Assembly: GCF_003814875.1 (NCBI RefSeq) | Contig: NZ_RKQF01000001.1 | Location: 248,001 to 312,000 of the forward strand | DNA from: Streptomyces sp. Ag109_O5-1 | GTDB taxonomy: Bacteria > Actinomycetota > Actinomycetes > Streptomycetales > Streptomycetaceae | Length of the DNA: 64,000 bases | Direction: 5' to 3' | Part shown: positions 51,801 to 59,212 of the stretch, one piece after another | How the letters are laid out: every line of letters begins with the position of its first letter | Position numbering within the stretch: the stretch's first letter is position 1 | Notes under the pieces: model-generated | The model's database searches: none | What the model was told of the DNA's origin: nothing | The model's input: only the letters and a program-made list of their open reading frames with translations | Program-made: the position numbers and the translations under genes

Positions 51801-51921
51801 GGCGGCCCCGCTCCAGGTCCCTGATCGACCTGGCCGACAGCCCGGCGGCCTCGGCGAGCGCCTCCTGCGTCAGCCCCGCGGTCCGGCGTAACTCCCGCAG
51901 CATCTCGCCGAACGTCATCAC
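48829..51921 (-). CDS. Large XRE-ATPase-TPR-LuxR transcriptional regulator
   Basis: This is a 1030-residue protein. It begins with an XRE helix-turn-helix (about 1-60: LRELRRTAGLTQEALAEAAGLSARSIRDLERG), then a LAL-type ATPase (Walker A RASAGMGKTS at about 118-127; Walker B MVVDDVHWAD), a long TPR-like region, and a C-terminal LuxR-like helix-turn-helix (SLTEHRVVELVGAGHSDRQVAQALLLTPQDVTGML) that is somewhat degenerate. Having DNA-binding domains at both ends is unusual. Codons 11, 241 and 527 are TTA (51891, 51201 and 50343 downwards), so translation should depend on bldA. Neighbouring genes are unrelated, so no target is obvious. Confidence 0.88.
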   Translation of the reverse strand: MMTFGEMLRELRRTAGLTQEALAEAAGLSARSIRDLERGRRERPQRRTVELLVSALGLADADAAALLAAGRSGRQGVPPADDAATGPGLLDRRSQLAVLARAAGEARAGRGAVVLVRASAGMGKTSLVDTWAAAEQSRGIRVVRGSGGELEQGFAFSVLRQLVEPLLGRAGSAGRERLLSGPAELASHALLVAGADEGGGLSPEASQGLLHSLYWLMVHVTDDGPVAMVVDDVHWADGPSLRWLEYLARRLRGLPLLLVLAARPDSGTRAEPLLERIAAQPDCLTVGLPALGADSVAGLVRASLGQGTEPRFAAACAEATQGNPLLLRELLRTLADNGVRPVGAQVHLVEEFRGRILADTVVKRLTGQPEPTRRLVEALAVLGDGADWHLVAELAELGEAQAREHGRRLQRIGVLAPGEVARFEHPLVRAAIAETVVGPVELAAGHARAAELLRREGAAGDLVAAHLLLAEPSGEAWRVDTLRQAARATRGRGAPEITAAYLRRALREPMTGKERGPLLLELGEDELQLDIGAARHHLTQASAVLTDPYSRAHAAYLLANALFLGHEHADAVEVLARAVEDLRHADDGTGTAREVSWFLQAQMLLIGYDQLSTLPAARRLASRLWDHKLAGDTPGECAVLAALAASAASAEVTNSLLDRALRGGLAAMDQSQMLVSLAGMAYMTTDRLDDAAARFDQIADIGARWGIFLMVSSAMIWRLGVRARRGQQLALTPDFGHPAATSGEGLEPRARLGLMVQVGESLIERCDPAAAARVLTPDADTDRAGWLWQGPVVLARSRLYAGRGNPAAALTVLLEYGAQEKRTQVANLAGAPWRSQAARLHLALGQRTDALQLANEELELAHRWGTERVIGLASCCLGVVMGGSEGEALLREAVAMLERSPARLELARAQYELGAALSRKGEADQGRQVLTQALDLAETCGSVLLAGRVRRMLAELGARPKAAPTVAPSLSLTEHRVVELVGAGHSDRQVAQALLLTPQDVTGMLERVGRTLGVTSRTELVRLAGAGHAR

Positions 51922-52112
51922 ACGCCGCCCCCACCGTCAGCCCAGGACGCCGACCACCGGGAAATGTGACGGTGTGCGTCGTGCCACCACTGATCATCAG
52001 TGCCGGGTCAGGACCTTACCGGGGGGACCGCGGGGCCTGCCACTACGACTCGCGGTCCTCAGGCTCAAAGGTTGCCTCGATGAACTCCCTTTCCCTGTAA
52101 GTCAGTTGCATG

Positions 52113-52466
52113 TCAGGCGGGCTGCCACAGTTCGATCCGGTTGCCCTCGGGGTCGGTGACCCAGCCGAATCGGCCGACGCCTTCCATGTCCTGCGCTTCT
52201 TCGGCCACGTCCGCCCCGTTGGCGCGCAGTTGTGCGAGCATCGCGTCCAGGTCGCGGACCCGGAAGTTGAGCATGGTCCGCTGGGCGCGGGACCCGAAGT
52301 AGTCGGTCTCGGACTCGAACGTCGCGAACACCGTCGGGCCGGCTTCCTGGCTCCACAGTCCGTTCTCGTCGGCGTCGAGGCCCAGGCAGTCGCGGTACCA
52401 CGCGCTGAGGGCCGCCGGATCTGCGGCCCTGAGGAAGTAACCACCGATTCCAAGCACACGTTCCAT
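52113..52466 (-). CDS. VOC-family (glyoxalase/bleomycin-resistance fold) protein
   Basis: ATG 52466 gives 117 residues in the paired beta-alpha-beta-beta-beta pattern: YFLRAADPAALSAWYRDCLGLDADE, TVFATFES, MLNFRVRDLDAMLAQLRANGADV, FGWVTDPEGNRIELWQP. The C-terminal metal-ligand Glu is present, but the N-terminal His expected in strand 1 is replaced (GIGGYF), so activity as a glyoxalase is doubtful. Single gene. The 191 bases between it and the large regulator gene hold only a probable promoter zone. Confidence 0.83.
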   Translation of the reverse strand: MERVLGIGGYFLRAADPAALSAWYRDCLGLDADENGLWSQEAGPTVFATFESETDYFGSRAQRTMLNFRVRDLDAMLAQLRANGADVAEEAQDMEGVGRFGWVTDPEGNRIELWQPA

Positions 52467-52998
52467 GCGGCCATCCTGCCAGCACGGCGATCGGACGGGC
52501 CGATGCCCCGCGCGGGCGGCGCATGCGGGTCGGCGCCGTGCTGTTCGGCCGCTCGTAGGCCGTTGCCCCGGCTCCGCGCTCGCCCCCCGCAACGGGCCGA
52601 GCAGGCGATGAAGCTCGCGCAGCCCATACGGCGACCGGGCCCGTGCGCGCCCCCTCCTCCGGGTTTCCCAGCGCGATCGCATCGTCTCGGCCCAGGGCAT
52701 GTGACCGGTCGGCGACCGGACGTCGCCCTGTCCTCACCAGCGGCCCAGGACCTCGACGTCCTCAAGGGGCCGGCTGCGCCCCCTTGTCTACGGCACCGCC
52801 GTAGGTGCGCGGTCACGTGCGCCGGAGCGCACGTGATGGGACCGGCCGCCGACTACGGGCCGCACGGGATGCCGCCGTGCCCCCGGTGCCGGAGCGTGGT
52901 CGTGACGGCGCCCTCCCCCGCGGTGGCGCCCGCCCACACCCCGGCCCGGGGGCCCGCGCCGAAGGCCGAGGCCGCCGGGGAAGCGAGAGGAAACCACC
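52467..52998. other. Gene-poor 530-base gap with two palindromes
   Basis: No convincing gene was found between the divergent VOC and hydrolase genes. Two inverted repeats stand out: CTACGGC-acc-GCCGTAG at 52788-52804 and the perfect ten-base TCACGTGCGC-cgga-GCGCACGTGA at 52813-52836. They may be operators for the plus-strand operon that starts at 52999. Confidence 0.55.
52813..52836. promoter_or_regulatory. Perfect 10-bp inverted repeat, possible operator
   Basis: TCACGTGCGC and GCGCACGTGA are perfect inverted copies around CGGA, 163 bases before the hydrolase start. A smaller palindrome lies just upstream (52788-52804). No adjacent regulator gene accounts for it. Confidence 0.5.
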
Positions 52999-53727
52999 AT
53001 GACGTCACCCGCATCGCCGGCCACCGTGGTTCTCGTGCACGGCGCGTTCGCGGACTCATCGAGCTGGTCCCGCGCGGTGTCCCGGCTGGCCGCGGCGGGC
53101 GTCGCGGCCGTGGCGCCGGCGAACCCGCTTCGGGGTCTCACCGCCGACGGTGAGTACATCGCGAGCGTCGTGAGCCAGCTCGACGGCCCCGTGCTGCTGG
53201 TCGGCCACTCGTACGGCGGTCCAGTGATCACCTATGCGTCGGCCAAGGCGGAGAACGCCAAGGGGCTGGTCTTCGTCGCCTCCTTCGGGGTCGACCAGGG
53301 CGTGTCCACGCTCGGTTCGAACGAGGCCTTCCCGCCCGCCGAACTGGACAGCTCCCTGCTGCCGCGCACGTTCCCGCGCGGTGCGGAGACCGGCACGGAG
53401 GTCTACATCCAGCCGGAGCGCTTCCACTCGGTGTTCTGCGCGGACCTGCCGGACGACGAGGCCGCCGTGCTCGCGGTCAGCCAGTGCCCGGCCACCGACG
53501 TGGCGTTCGGTGAGCCCCTGGGGGTCGAGCCGGGCTGGAAGAGGCTGCCGAGCTGGTTCGTGGTCGCCGGCTCCGACCACGCGATCAACCCGGACGCGGA
53601 GCGTGCCGCGGCCGAGCGGATGGGGTCGACTGTCACCGAGATCGCCGGTGGCTCGCACGCCACCGCGCTGACCCACGCGGACGAGGTGGCGCGGATGATC
53701 GTCGGTGCGCTCGGCGAGATCGGGTGA
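52999..53727 (+). CDS. Alpha/beta hydrolase (esterase/haloperoxidase-like)
   Basis: ATG 52999 with AGAGGAAA upstream gives 242 residues. It is close to the EstC/salicylate-esterase-like branch: TVVLVHGAFADSSSWSRAVSRL, nucleophile elbow LLVGHSYGGPVITYA, acid region WFVVAGSDHAINPDAERAAAERMGS, and catalytic His in IAGGSHATALTHADEVA. It is cytoplasmic, with no signal peptide. It is the first gene of a plus-strand group that includes a hypothetical protein, a broken dehydrogenase and a composite small gene. Confidence 0.87.
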   Translation: MTSPASPATVVLVHGAFADSSSWSRAVSRLAAAGVAAVAPANPLRGLTADGEYIASVVSQLDGPVLLVGHSYGGPVITYASAKAENAKGLVFVASFGVDQGVSTLGSNEAFPPAELDSSLLPRTFPRGAETGTEVYIQPERFHSVFCADLPDDEAAVLAVSQCPATDVAFGEPLGVEPGWKRLPSWFVVAGSDHAINPDAERAAAERMGSTVTEIAGGSHATALTHADEVARMIVGALGEIG

Positions 53728-53806
53728 CACCCTGCAGACACCACGGGACGGCAGTCACGTGGACGTTTCCACGGAATCCGGAGGACCAGACGATCTGGAG
53801 GAGAAC

Positions 53807-54529
53807 ATGACCGATCTACTCTCAGAGGTTCTCGAGGCCCACGGCGGCCTGCAGCGGTGGAACCGGTTCACGGCCGTCACCGCCACCATCGTCAGCGACG
53901 GAGAGCTGTTCGCGGGCAAGGGCCTGCCCCAGGATCTCCAGCCGCGCCGGATGACCGTCGCCCTGCACGAGGAACACGCCTCGGTGAGCCCGTTCGGGGC
54001 TCCCGGGCAGCACACAGACTTCACCGCGGGCCGTATCGCGATCGAGCGCGCGGACGGCACGGTCGTGGCCGAACGGCTCGACCCGAGGAAGGCGTTCACG
54101 GGACACACCCGGGAGACTCCCTGGGACCCGCTGGACCGCGCCTATTTCAACGGCTACGCCCTGTGGACCTACCTCACCACTCCCTTCTTCGCGGTCATGA
54201 AGGGCATGGGTGTGGAGGAGGCCGACCCCTGGGACGAGTCGCCGACCGAGCGGTGGCGCCATCTGCGGGTCACCTTCCCCGACGACATCGCGAGCCACAG
54301 CACCGCCCAGGACTTCTACTTCGGGGACGACGGCCTGCTCAGACGCCATGACTACCACGTCGACATCGCCGGCGGCTTCGCGGCCGCACAGTACGTCCAC
54401 GACATCGAGGAGGCGGACGGGATCAAGTTCCCCACCAGGCGTCGAGCGTATCTGCGCCGGCCCGACGGGCGTCCCGACCACGACCATGTCATGGTCGGTA
54501 TCGACTTGAGCGACGTCCACTACGCCTGA
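53807..54529 (+). CDS. Conserved-looking hypothetical protein
   Basis: ATG 53807 follows GGAGGAG and gives 240 residues. I do not recognise the family with confidence. The protein is soluble, acidic and free of membrane segments. It is rich in beta-strand patterns with many aromatic residues (WNRFTAVTATIVSDGELFAGKG, YFNGYALWTYLTTPFF, WRHLRVTFPDDIASHSTAQDFYFGDDGLLRRHDYHVDIAGGFAAAQYVHD, IKFPTRRRAYLRR). This suggests a lipid- or small-molecule-binding barrel similar to outer-membrane-lipoprotein-type sorting folds. It follows the alpha/beta hydrolase by 79 bases in the same direction. Confidence 0.7.
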   Translation: MTDLLSEVLEAHGGLQRWNRFTAVTATIVSDGELFAGKGLPQDLQPRRMTVALHEEHASVSPFGAPGQHTDFTAGRIAIERADGTVVAERLDPRKAFTGHTRETPWDPLDRAYFNGYALWTYLTTPFFAVMKGMGVEEADPWDESPTERWRHLRVTFPDDIASHSTAQDFYFGDDGLLRRHDYHVDIAGGFAAAQYVHDIEEADGIKFPTRRRAYLRRPDGRPDHDHVMVGIDLSDVHYA

Positions 54530-54725
54530 CGGCGGCGGCGCGCCCCGGCCCGCCCGGTCCTCGGCGGTCGCGTGGTCGGGTACGCGGCGCCACCACGCGT
54601 GGCACGTGATGTGGGATCGGGCGGCGGGCGGCACGCTGTGTACACGGGAGGCGTCTGCGTGGCGGGGAAGCCGGGAGGGCCGGCGGGGCCGTTCGCCGTC
54701 CGCACCGCGCAAGGAGACGCGTCAC

Positions 54726-55684
54726 ATGCTCGCGATCCAGCTCACGCAGTTCGGGGAGCCCGAGCAGAGCCTGAAGGTCGTCGACATCCCCGAGCCGGGG
54801 ACTCCCGCCGCGGGCCAGGCGCTGATCCAGGTGGAGTACGCCCCGCTGGATCACCACGACCTGCTGCTGGCGCAGGGCGTCTATCCGGTCCGGCCCGAGC
54901 TGCCCAGCGTCATCGGCAACGAGGGAGCCGGCACGGTCCTGGCCATCGGGCCGGACGCCACCCGGATCCGCCCCGGCGACACCGTCCTGCTTCCCTTCGG
55001 CACCTTCGCCTGGTCAGAGCAGCCGCGCGGCTGACCGTCGTCGACCCGTCCGTCGGCCTCGAACAGGCCGCGATGCTGACCATCAACCCCACCACCGGAG
55101 CGCTGCTCGTGGAGGCGAGGCAGCTGCCCGCCGGTTCGTGGCTGGTGCAGAACGCGGCGAACAGCGGGGTCGGCCGTTCCGTCATCGCCTTCGCCGAGGA
55201 GCGCGGACTTCGTACGGTCAACATCGTCCGCCGGGAGCAGCGGATCGCCGAACTCGGGGAGGGCGCGGATCTCGTACTGGTCGACACCCCGGACGTGGCC
55301 GCGCGTGCACGTGCGGTCATCGGCGATGATCCGGTGCTCCTGGGGCTCGACGGGGTCGGCGGAGCGGCGACCTCGCTGCTGCTGGCTGTGCGGACCGAGG
55401 GCGCTCTGCTGGTGGTCTACGGCTATATGAGCGGTGCGCCGTTCACCCCCGACCAGCTGGTGCTGCGGGCGAAGAACATCACCACGACGGAGTTCTGGCT
55501 GTACGAGGACAAGTACCTGCCCCGGCATCCCGCCCTGGGCGCGGAGTCCGCGCGACTGGTCGCCGAGGGGAAGCTGACGCTGCCCTCCGCTCCCGTCTAC
55601 AGGGCCGAGGACTTCGCCGATGCCCTGGCGTATCTGCGTGGGCACGGCAAGGTCCTGCTGGACTTCAACCCCCATCGCGCGTAA
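54726..55684 (+). pseudogene. Zinc-type (MDR) quinone/alcohol dehydrogenase with frameshift
   Basis: ATG 54726 (AAGGAG upstream) encodes the N-terminal GroES-like part (MLAIQLTQFGEPEQSLKVV, VEYAPLDHHDLLLAQGVYPVRPELPSVIGNEGAGTV, GDTVLLPFGTFAW) and ends at TGA 55032-55034. The family sequence resumes in the -1 frame from about 55022 (ARLTVVDPSVGLEQAAMLTINPTTGALLV, SWLVQNAANSGVGRSVIAFAEE, LVVYGYMSGAPF) to TAA/TAG-type stop at 55682-55684. A single base loss near 55014-55024 explains the break. The intact protein would be about 319 residues, a normal size for an NADPH:quinone reductase-like MDR enzyme. Confidence 0.82.
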
Positions 55685-55709
55685 GTCTCGCTGCACAAGG
55701 AAGAGCACC

Positions 55710-55997
55710 ATGGTCACGTACAGCACGATCGGCGTACTCGGCGCGGGCGAGGTGGGCCGGGCGGTCACCGGCCAGGCCGTCCGCCACTACGACGACGCCG
55801 GGCTGCTGCGACGCCATGGCTACGCCGCCGAAGTGCTGGGCCGCCCGCCGGCCGCGCACTTCTGCGAGAAGCACGTGACCGAACTGGGGCTGGTCTGCCC
55901 GACGCACCGTCATGTCGTGCCGATCGACGCGAACGGTGAGGTTCTGCCGGAGCCCGTCCTCATCACCATCGACCTCGCGGCGATCTCCGTCGCCTGA
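55710..55997 (+). CDS. Composite small gene (Rossmann start fused to MerR-like fragment)
   Basis: ATG 55710 follows CAAGGAAGAG and encodes 95 residues. Residues 1-20 (MVTYSTIGVLGAGEVGRAV) look like the start of an F420/NADP-type oxidoreductase. They are followed directly by RHYDDAGLLRRHGY, which resembles the recognition segment of a MerR regulator. The remainder (EVLGRPPAAHFCEKHVTELGLVCPTHRHVVPIDANGEVLPEPVLITIDL) is from no family I recognise. The likely explanation is a remnant created by deletions that joined parts of different genes, although the frame and ribosome binding site are intact. Confidence 0.5.
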   Translation: MVTYSTIGVLGAGEVGRAVTGQAVRHYDDAGLLRRHGYAAEVLGRPPAAHFCEKHVTELGLVCPTHRHVVPIDANGEVLPEPVLITIDLAAISVA

Positions 55998-56036
55998 TCA
56001 CTCTGCCGACCGGGCGCCGGGCTGTCAGCGGGTGTC

Positions 56037-57281
56037 TCAGGACGGCAGTGTCCAGCTCTGGTTGGCGGCTCCCGAGCAGGACCAGATCTGCAGCCGGGTG
56101 CCGTTGGCCGAACTGGGGCCGGTGGCGTCGAGGCACTTGCCCGACTGCGGGTTGACCAGAGAGCCGTTCGAGCCCGCCTGCCAGACCTGCGATGCGGTGC
56201 CGTTGCAGTCGTAGAGCTGCACCTTGGTGCCGTCGGCGGTGCCGGCCCCGGTGACGTCCATGCACTTGCCGAGTGCGGTGAGCGTGCCGGAGCTGCCGAC
56301 GGTCCAGTTCTGCGCGGTGGTGCCGTTGCAGTCGTAGAGCTGTACAGCGGTGCCGTTGGTGCTGCTCGCGCCCGCGACGTCCACGCACTTGCCGCCGTAG
56401 CCGTGGATCGGTCCTGTGGCGCTCGTGGGCGGGGTGACCGGGCCGGACTGGCCGGACGCCCACTTGATCTCCTGGAGCAGGAGCTGGTTCTGCTGGGCGC
56501 TCGCGAACGTCGAGGACAGGGTGGTGTTGGTCGCGTAGTCCATCGCGTTGTGGCCGAAGTTGTTGTAGACCATCTTGTAGTTGCGGTTGGACCAGACGAT
56601 CGGGTAGTAGCCGCTGTACCAGGTCTGGTTGGGGTCGGTGCCGATCGGGAAGGTGGACGGGGCCATCGAGGCGAGGATGTCGATGGCCGGGTTCTGCCGC
56701 AGGTCGTTCTGCCAGCTGTACCACTCGCTCACCGAGGACGTGATGGTGGACGGCAGGTTCGCGGTCGCCGGGTGCGAGGGGTCGTCGATCTGCAGGGTCT
56801 CCTCGGTGGGGCCCCAGGTGTTGCTCTTGAAGGTGCCGGTGCCGAGGAACGTGTTGTGGTACCAGGGCCAGTCGCTGGTGTCGTCGTTGTACGCGGAGAC
56901 GTGGAAGCCGATGAAGCCGCCGCCGCCCGCCATGTAGCTCTGGAACGCGGCCTGTTGGGACGCGGTGTGGGGGTAGTCGTCGAGGAACATGACGACCTGG
57001 TAGCCCGCGAGGGTCGCGGAGTTGAGCCGGCTCCAGTCGGTGGTCGCGGTGTAGGTGAAGCCGCCCGCCGCGCCGGCCTGCGGGAACCAGCTGTTGGCCT
57101 CGTGGTCGAAGCTGATGTGCGCCGCGTCGTACGTGCCGTCGTAGAAGGCGATCACGTTGACGGTGGTGGCGGCGCGGGCGCTGTGCGCGGGACCGGACAG
57201 CAGGCCGAGCACCACGGCGGCCAGGGCGAAGAGTCTCAACAGGGTGCGGGGCCAGGCTATGTACGGGTGGGGGGTGATCAT
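56037..57281 (-). CDS. Secreted ThuA-like protein with ricin-type beta-trefoil lectin domain
   Basis: ATG 57281 with GAAGG upstream gives 414 residues. The signal peptide spans about 1-38 (ends SARAATT). Residues about 40-280 are a ThuA/trehalose-utilisation-like glutamine-amidotransferase fold (VNVIAFYDGTYDAAHISFDHEANSWF, YQVVMFLDDYPHTASQQAAFQSYMAGGGGFIGFHVSAYN, WYHNTFLGTGTF, NYKMVYNNFGHNAMDY). Residues about 292-414 form a ricin B-type trefoil with three repeats (GKCVDVAGASSTNGTAVQLYDCNG..QNW, GKCMDVTGA..QVW, GKCLDATGP..QSW) that bind galactose- or GlcNAc-type sugars. It ends the sugar-transport gene group; the 105-base gap before it contains an inverted repeat. Confidence 0.87.
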   Translation of the reverse strand: MITPHPYIAWPRTLLRLFALAAVVLGLLSGPAHSARAATTVNVIAFYDGTYDAAHISFDHEANSWFPQAGAAGGFTYTATTDWSRLNSATLAGYQVVMFLDDYPHTASQQAAFQSYMAGGGGFIGFHVSAYNDDTSDWPWYHNTFLGTGTFKSNTWGPTEETLQIDDPSHPATANLPSTITSSVSEWYSWQNDLRQNPAIDILASMAPSTFPIGTDPNQTWYSGYYPIVWSNRNYKMVYNNFGHNAMDYATNTTLSSTFASAQQNQLLLQEIKWASGQSGPVTPPTSATGPIHGYGGKCVDVAGASSTNGTAVQLYDCNGTTAQNWTVGSSGTLTALGKCMDVTGAGTADGTKVQLYDCNGTASQVWQAGSNGSLVNPQSGKCLDATGPSSANGTRLQIWSCSGAANQSWTLPS

Positions 57282-57312
57282 GCGAGGACCTTCCTCGGGC
57301 GTGACCGCTGAG

Positions 57313-57362
57313 TGACATGTACACGTGTGCTGCATTGAAGGCCCGGGTTCACGTACATGTCA
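57313..57362. promoter_or_regulatory. Inverted repeat between permease and ThuA-lectin genes
   Basis: TGACATGT (57313-57320) and ACATGTCA (57355-57362) are perfect inverted arms with a CACGT/ACGTG extension, separated by 34 bases. It lies 32 bases upstream of the ThuA-lectin start codon. It could be an operator or an attenuating hairpin in the operon. Confidence 0.45.
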
Positions 57363-57386
57363 ATGGTTCAGACCAAGAGTCGGCGA

Positions 57387-58256
57387 CTACTTGAGGCCGC
57401 TGAGCATGACGCCCCGGATGTAGTGCTTCTGCAGCAGCAGGAAGAGGACCAGGACCGGCAGGATGCTCAGCACCAGCCCGGCCATCACGATGGGCAGCGT
57501 GCGGGTCGGATCGACGTAGTCCTGCAGGAACTGGATGCCGACGGGCAGGGTCATCACCTCCGGGTTCGCGGTCGAGATCAGCAGCGCCCAGATGTACTCG
57601 TTCCATGCGTCGACGAAGGTCAGCAGGCCGAGCGTGACCAGGACCGGCCTGGTCTGCGGGACGACGATCCGCCACCACACCGCGAACTCCCCGGCGCCGT
57701 CGATGCGCGCGGCCTCCAGGACCTCGTCGGGGATGGAGATCATGAACTGGCGCGTCAGGAAGATCCCGAAACTGCTGACCAGGAACGGCATGGCGAGCGC
57801 CACGATGCTCACGGTCAGGCCCGCGCCGCCGCGCCCGAGCAGGTCGTTGCCGCCCGCGAGCGGCCAGTGCACCAGGATCAGGAAGTGCGGGATGAAAAAG
57901 AGGAACGGCGGGAACATCATCGTCGACAGGACGAGACGGAAGACGAAGTCCCGTCCGGGGAAGCGGAGTTTGGCGAGCGCGTAGCCCGCGAGGGACGACG
58001 TGAGCAGCACCGAGCCGGTGATCAAGGCCGTGGCGACGACGCTGTTGCGGAAGAGCACCGGCAGATCGAGCTGCTGGATCGCCGCCCGGTAGTTGGACAG
58101 GTCGAACGCCTTCGGCAGGAAGCGGTACGGCAGCGTGCCGGCCTCGTCGGGTCCTTTGAAGGACGTCATCACCATGTCGAGGAAAGGCACCACCGTGAGC
58201 ACGGCGCCGGTGACGACCAGCAGGTACGACAGCCACGGGAAACGGCGGCGGATCAC
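57387..58256 (-). CDS. Carbohydrate ABC transporter permease (MalG/CUT1 type)
   Basis: The 289-residue protein starts at GTG 58256, overlapping the upstream permease stop by four bases. Six membrane spans are visible, and the EAA loop is intact (PDEVLEAARIDGAGEFAVWWRIVVPQTRPVL), which docks to an ATPase. This is the second CUT1 inner-membrane subunit. No ATPase gene is encoded in the operon; Streptomyces normally share a single MsiK-type ATPase among sugar transporters, which fits. Confidence 0.92.
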   Translation of the reverse strand: MIRRRFPWLSYLLVVTGAVLTVVPFLDMVMTSFKGPDEAGTLPYRFLPKAFDLSNYRAAIQQLDLPVLFRNSVVATALITGSVLLTSSLAGYALAKLRFPGRDFVFRLVLSTMMFPPFLFFIPHFLILVHWPLAGGNDLLGRGGAGLTVSIVALAMPFLVSSFGIFLTRQFMISIPDEVLEAARIDGAGEFAVWWRIVVPQTRPVLVTLGLLTFVDAWNEYIWALLISTANPEVMTLPVGIQFLQDYVDPTRTLPIVMAGLVLSILPVLVLFLLLQKHYIRGVMLSGLK

Positions 58257-59212
58257 GCGTCCTCCCCCTTGCGCCGGAAGAGCCACAACTGGACCAGGGT
58301 GACCGCGAGGACCACCGTGAACAGCACGAAGGCGGCGGCGCTCGCGGCGCCCCAGTCGCCGTAGGAGAAGGCCTGCCGGTACATCTCGAGCGCGGCCACG
58401 TTCGTCGCGTCGCCCGGTCCGCCCCTGGTCATCACGATGATCAGCGCGAACGACTGCAGTCCGGTGAGGAACTGGGTGATGCACACGAACAGCAGGGACG
58501 GCCGCAGCAGCGGCAGGGTGATCCTCCAGAAGACGGTGACGGCTCCGGCCCCGTCGAGCGCGGCGGCCTCGTAGTACGACTCGGGGATGGACTTCAGCCC
58601 GGCGGTCAGCACGAGGATCGCCGAGCCGACCGACGCCCAGGCCTGCACGACCACGACCGCGGGCAGCGCGGTGTCCGGGTCCTGGAGGAACGCCACCGAG
58701 CCGAGGCCGAGGGTGTTGAGGACACCGTTGACGAGGCCGCCCGGCTCGTACATGTACTTCCAGACGTTCCCGACGGCGACGACGGTCGTGACGATCGGCA
58801 GGAAGTACAGGGTGCGCCACAGGCCCTGGAAGCGGAGCTTGTCGATGCAGGTGGCGACGAGCACGGAGCCGGCGAGCGCGAGCACCACCGTGCCGAGGGC
58901 GAACAGCAGCGTGTTGGTGAGGATCGGCGCCAGGAACGTCGAGCCGTCCGCGAACAGACCGGCGAAGTTGTCCAGGCCGACCGGCTCGATGTCGCCGAGG
59001 TCGAACCCGGCCCAGCGGGACATCGACAGCAGGAGCGCGAAGCCGAGCGGCAGGAGGAGGAAGACGGCGTAGAACAGCAGCGTCGGCGCCAGGAAGAGGT
59101 AGGCGACGACGGCCTGGCGGCGCCGGTGCCGGGCACGGCCGCGGACGCCGGCGGCGGACCTGTCGCGCGCCGCCCGCTCGGTCGCCTCCGGTGCCAGGGT
59201 GGCGTTCACCAT
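58253..59212 (-). CDS. Carbohydrate ABC transporter permease (MalF/CUT1 type)
   Basis: The 319-residue protein starts at ATG 59212, overlapping the binding-protein stop by seven bases. It has six spans after a basic N-terminus (GRARHRRRQAVVAYLFLAPTLLFYAVFLLLPLGFALLLS) and the EAA motif ESYYEAAALDGAGAVTVFWRITLPLLRPSLL. It forms a heterodimer with the MalG-type subunit encoded next. Overlapping genes on both sides indicate translational coupling. Confidence 0.92.
   Translation of the reverse strand: MVNATLAPEATERAARDRSAAGVRGRARHRRRQAVVAYLFLAPTLLFYAVFLLLPLGFALLLSMSRWAGFDLGDIEPVGLDNFAGLFADGSTFLAPILTNTLLFALGTVVLALAGSVLVATCIDKLRFQGLWRTLYFLPIVTTVVAVGNVWKYMYEPGGLVNGVLNTLGLGSVAFLQDPDTALPAVVVVQAWASVGSAILVLTAGLKSIPESYYEAAALDGAGAVTVFWRITLPLLRPSLLFVCITQFLTGLQSFALIIVMTRGGPGDATNVAALEMYRQAFSYGDWGAASAAAFVLFTVVLAVTLVQLWLFRRKGEDA

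Noticed and set aside
55710..55997. Functional MerR regulator
   Set aside because: Only a short recognition-like segment is present; the rest of the helix-turn-helix and the effector domain are missing.
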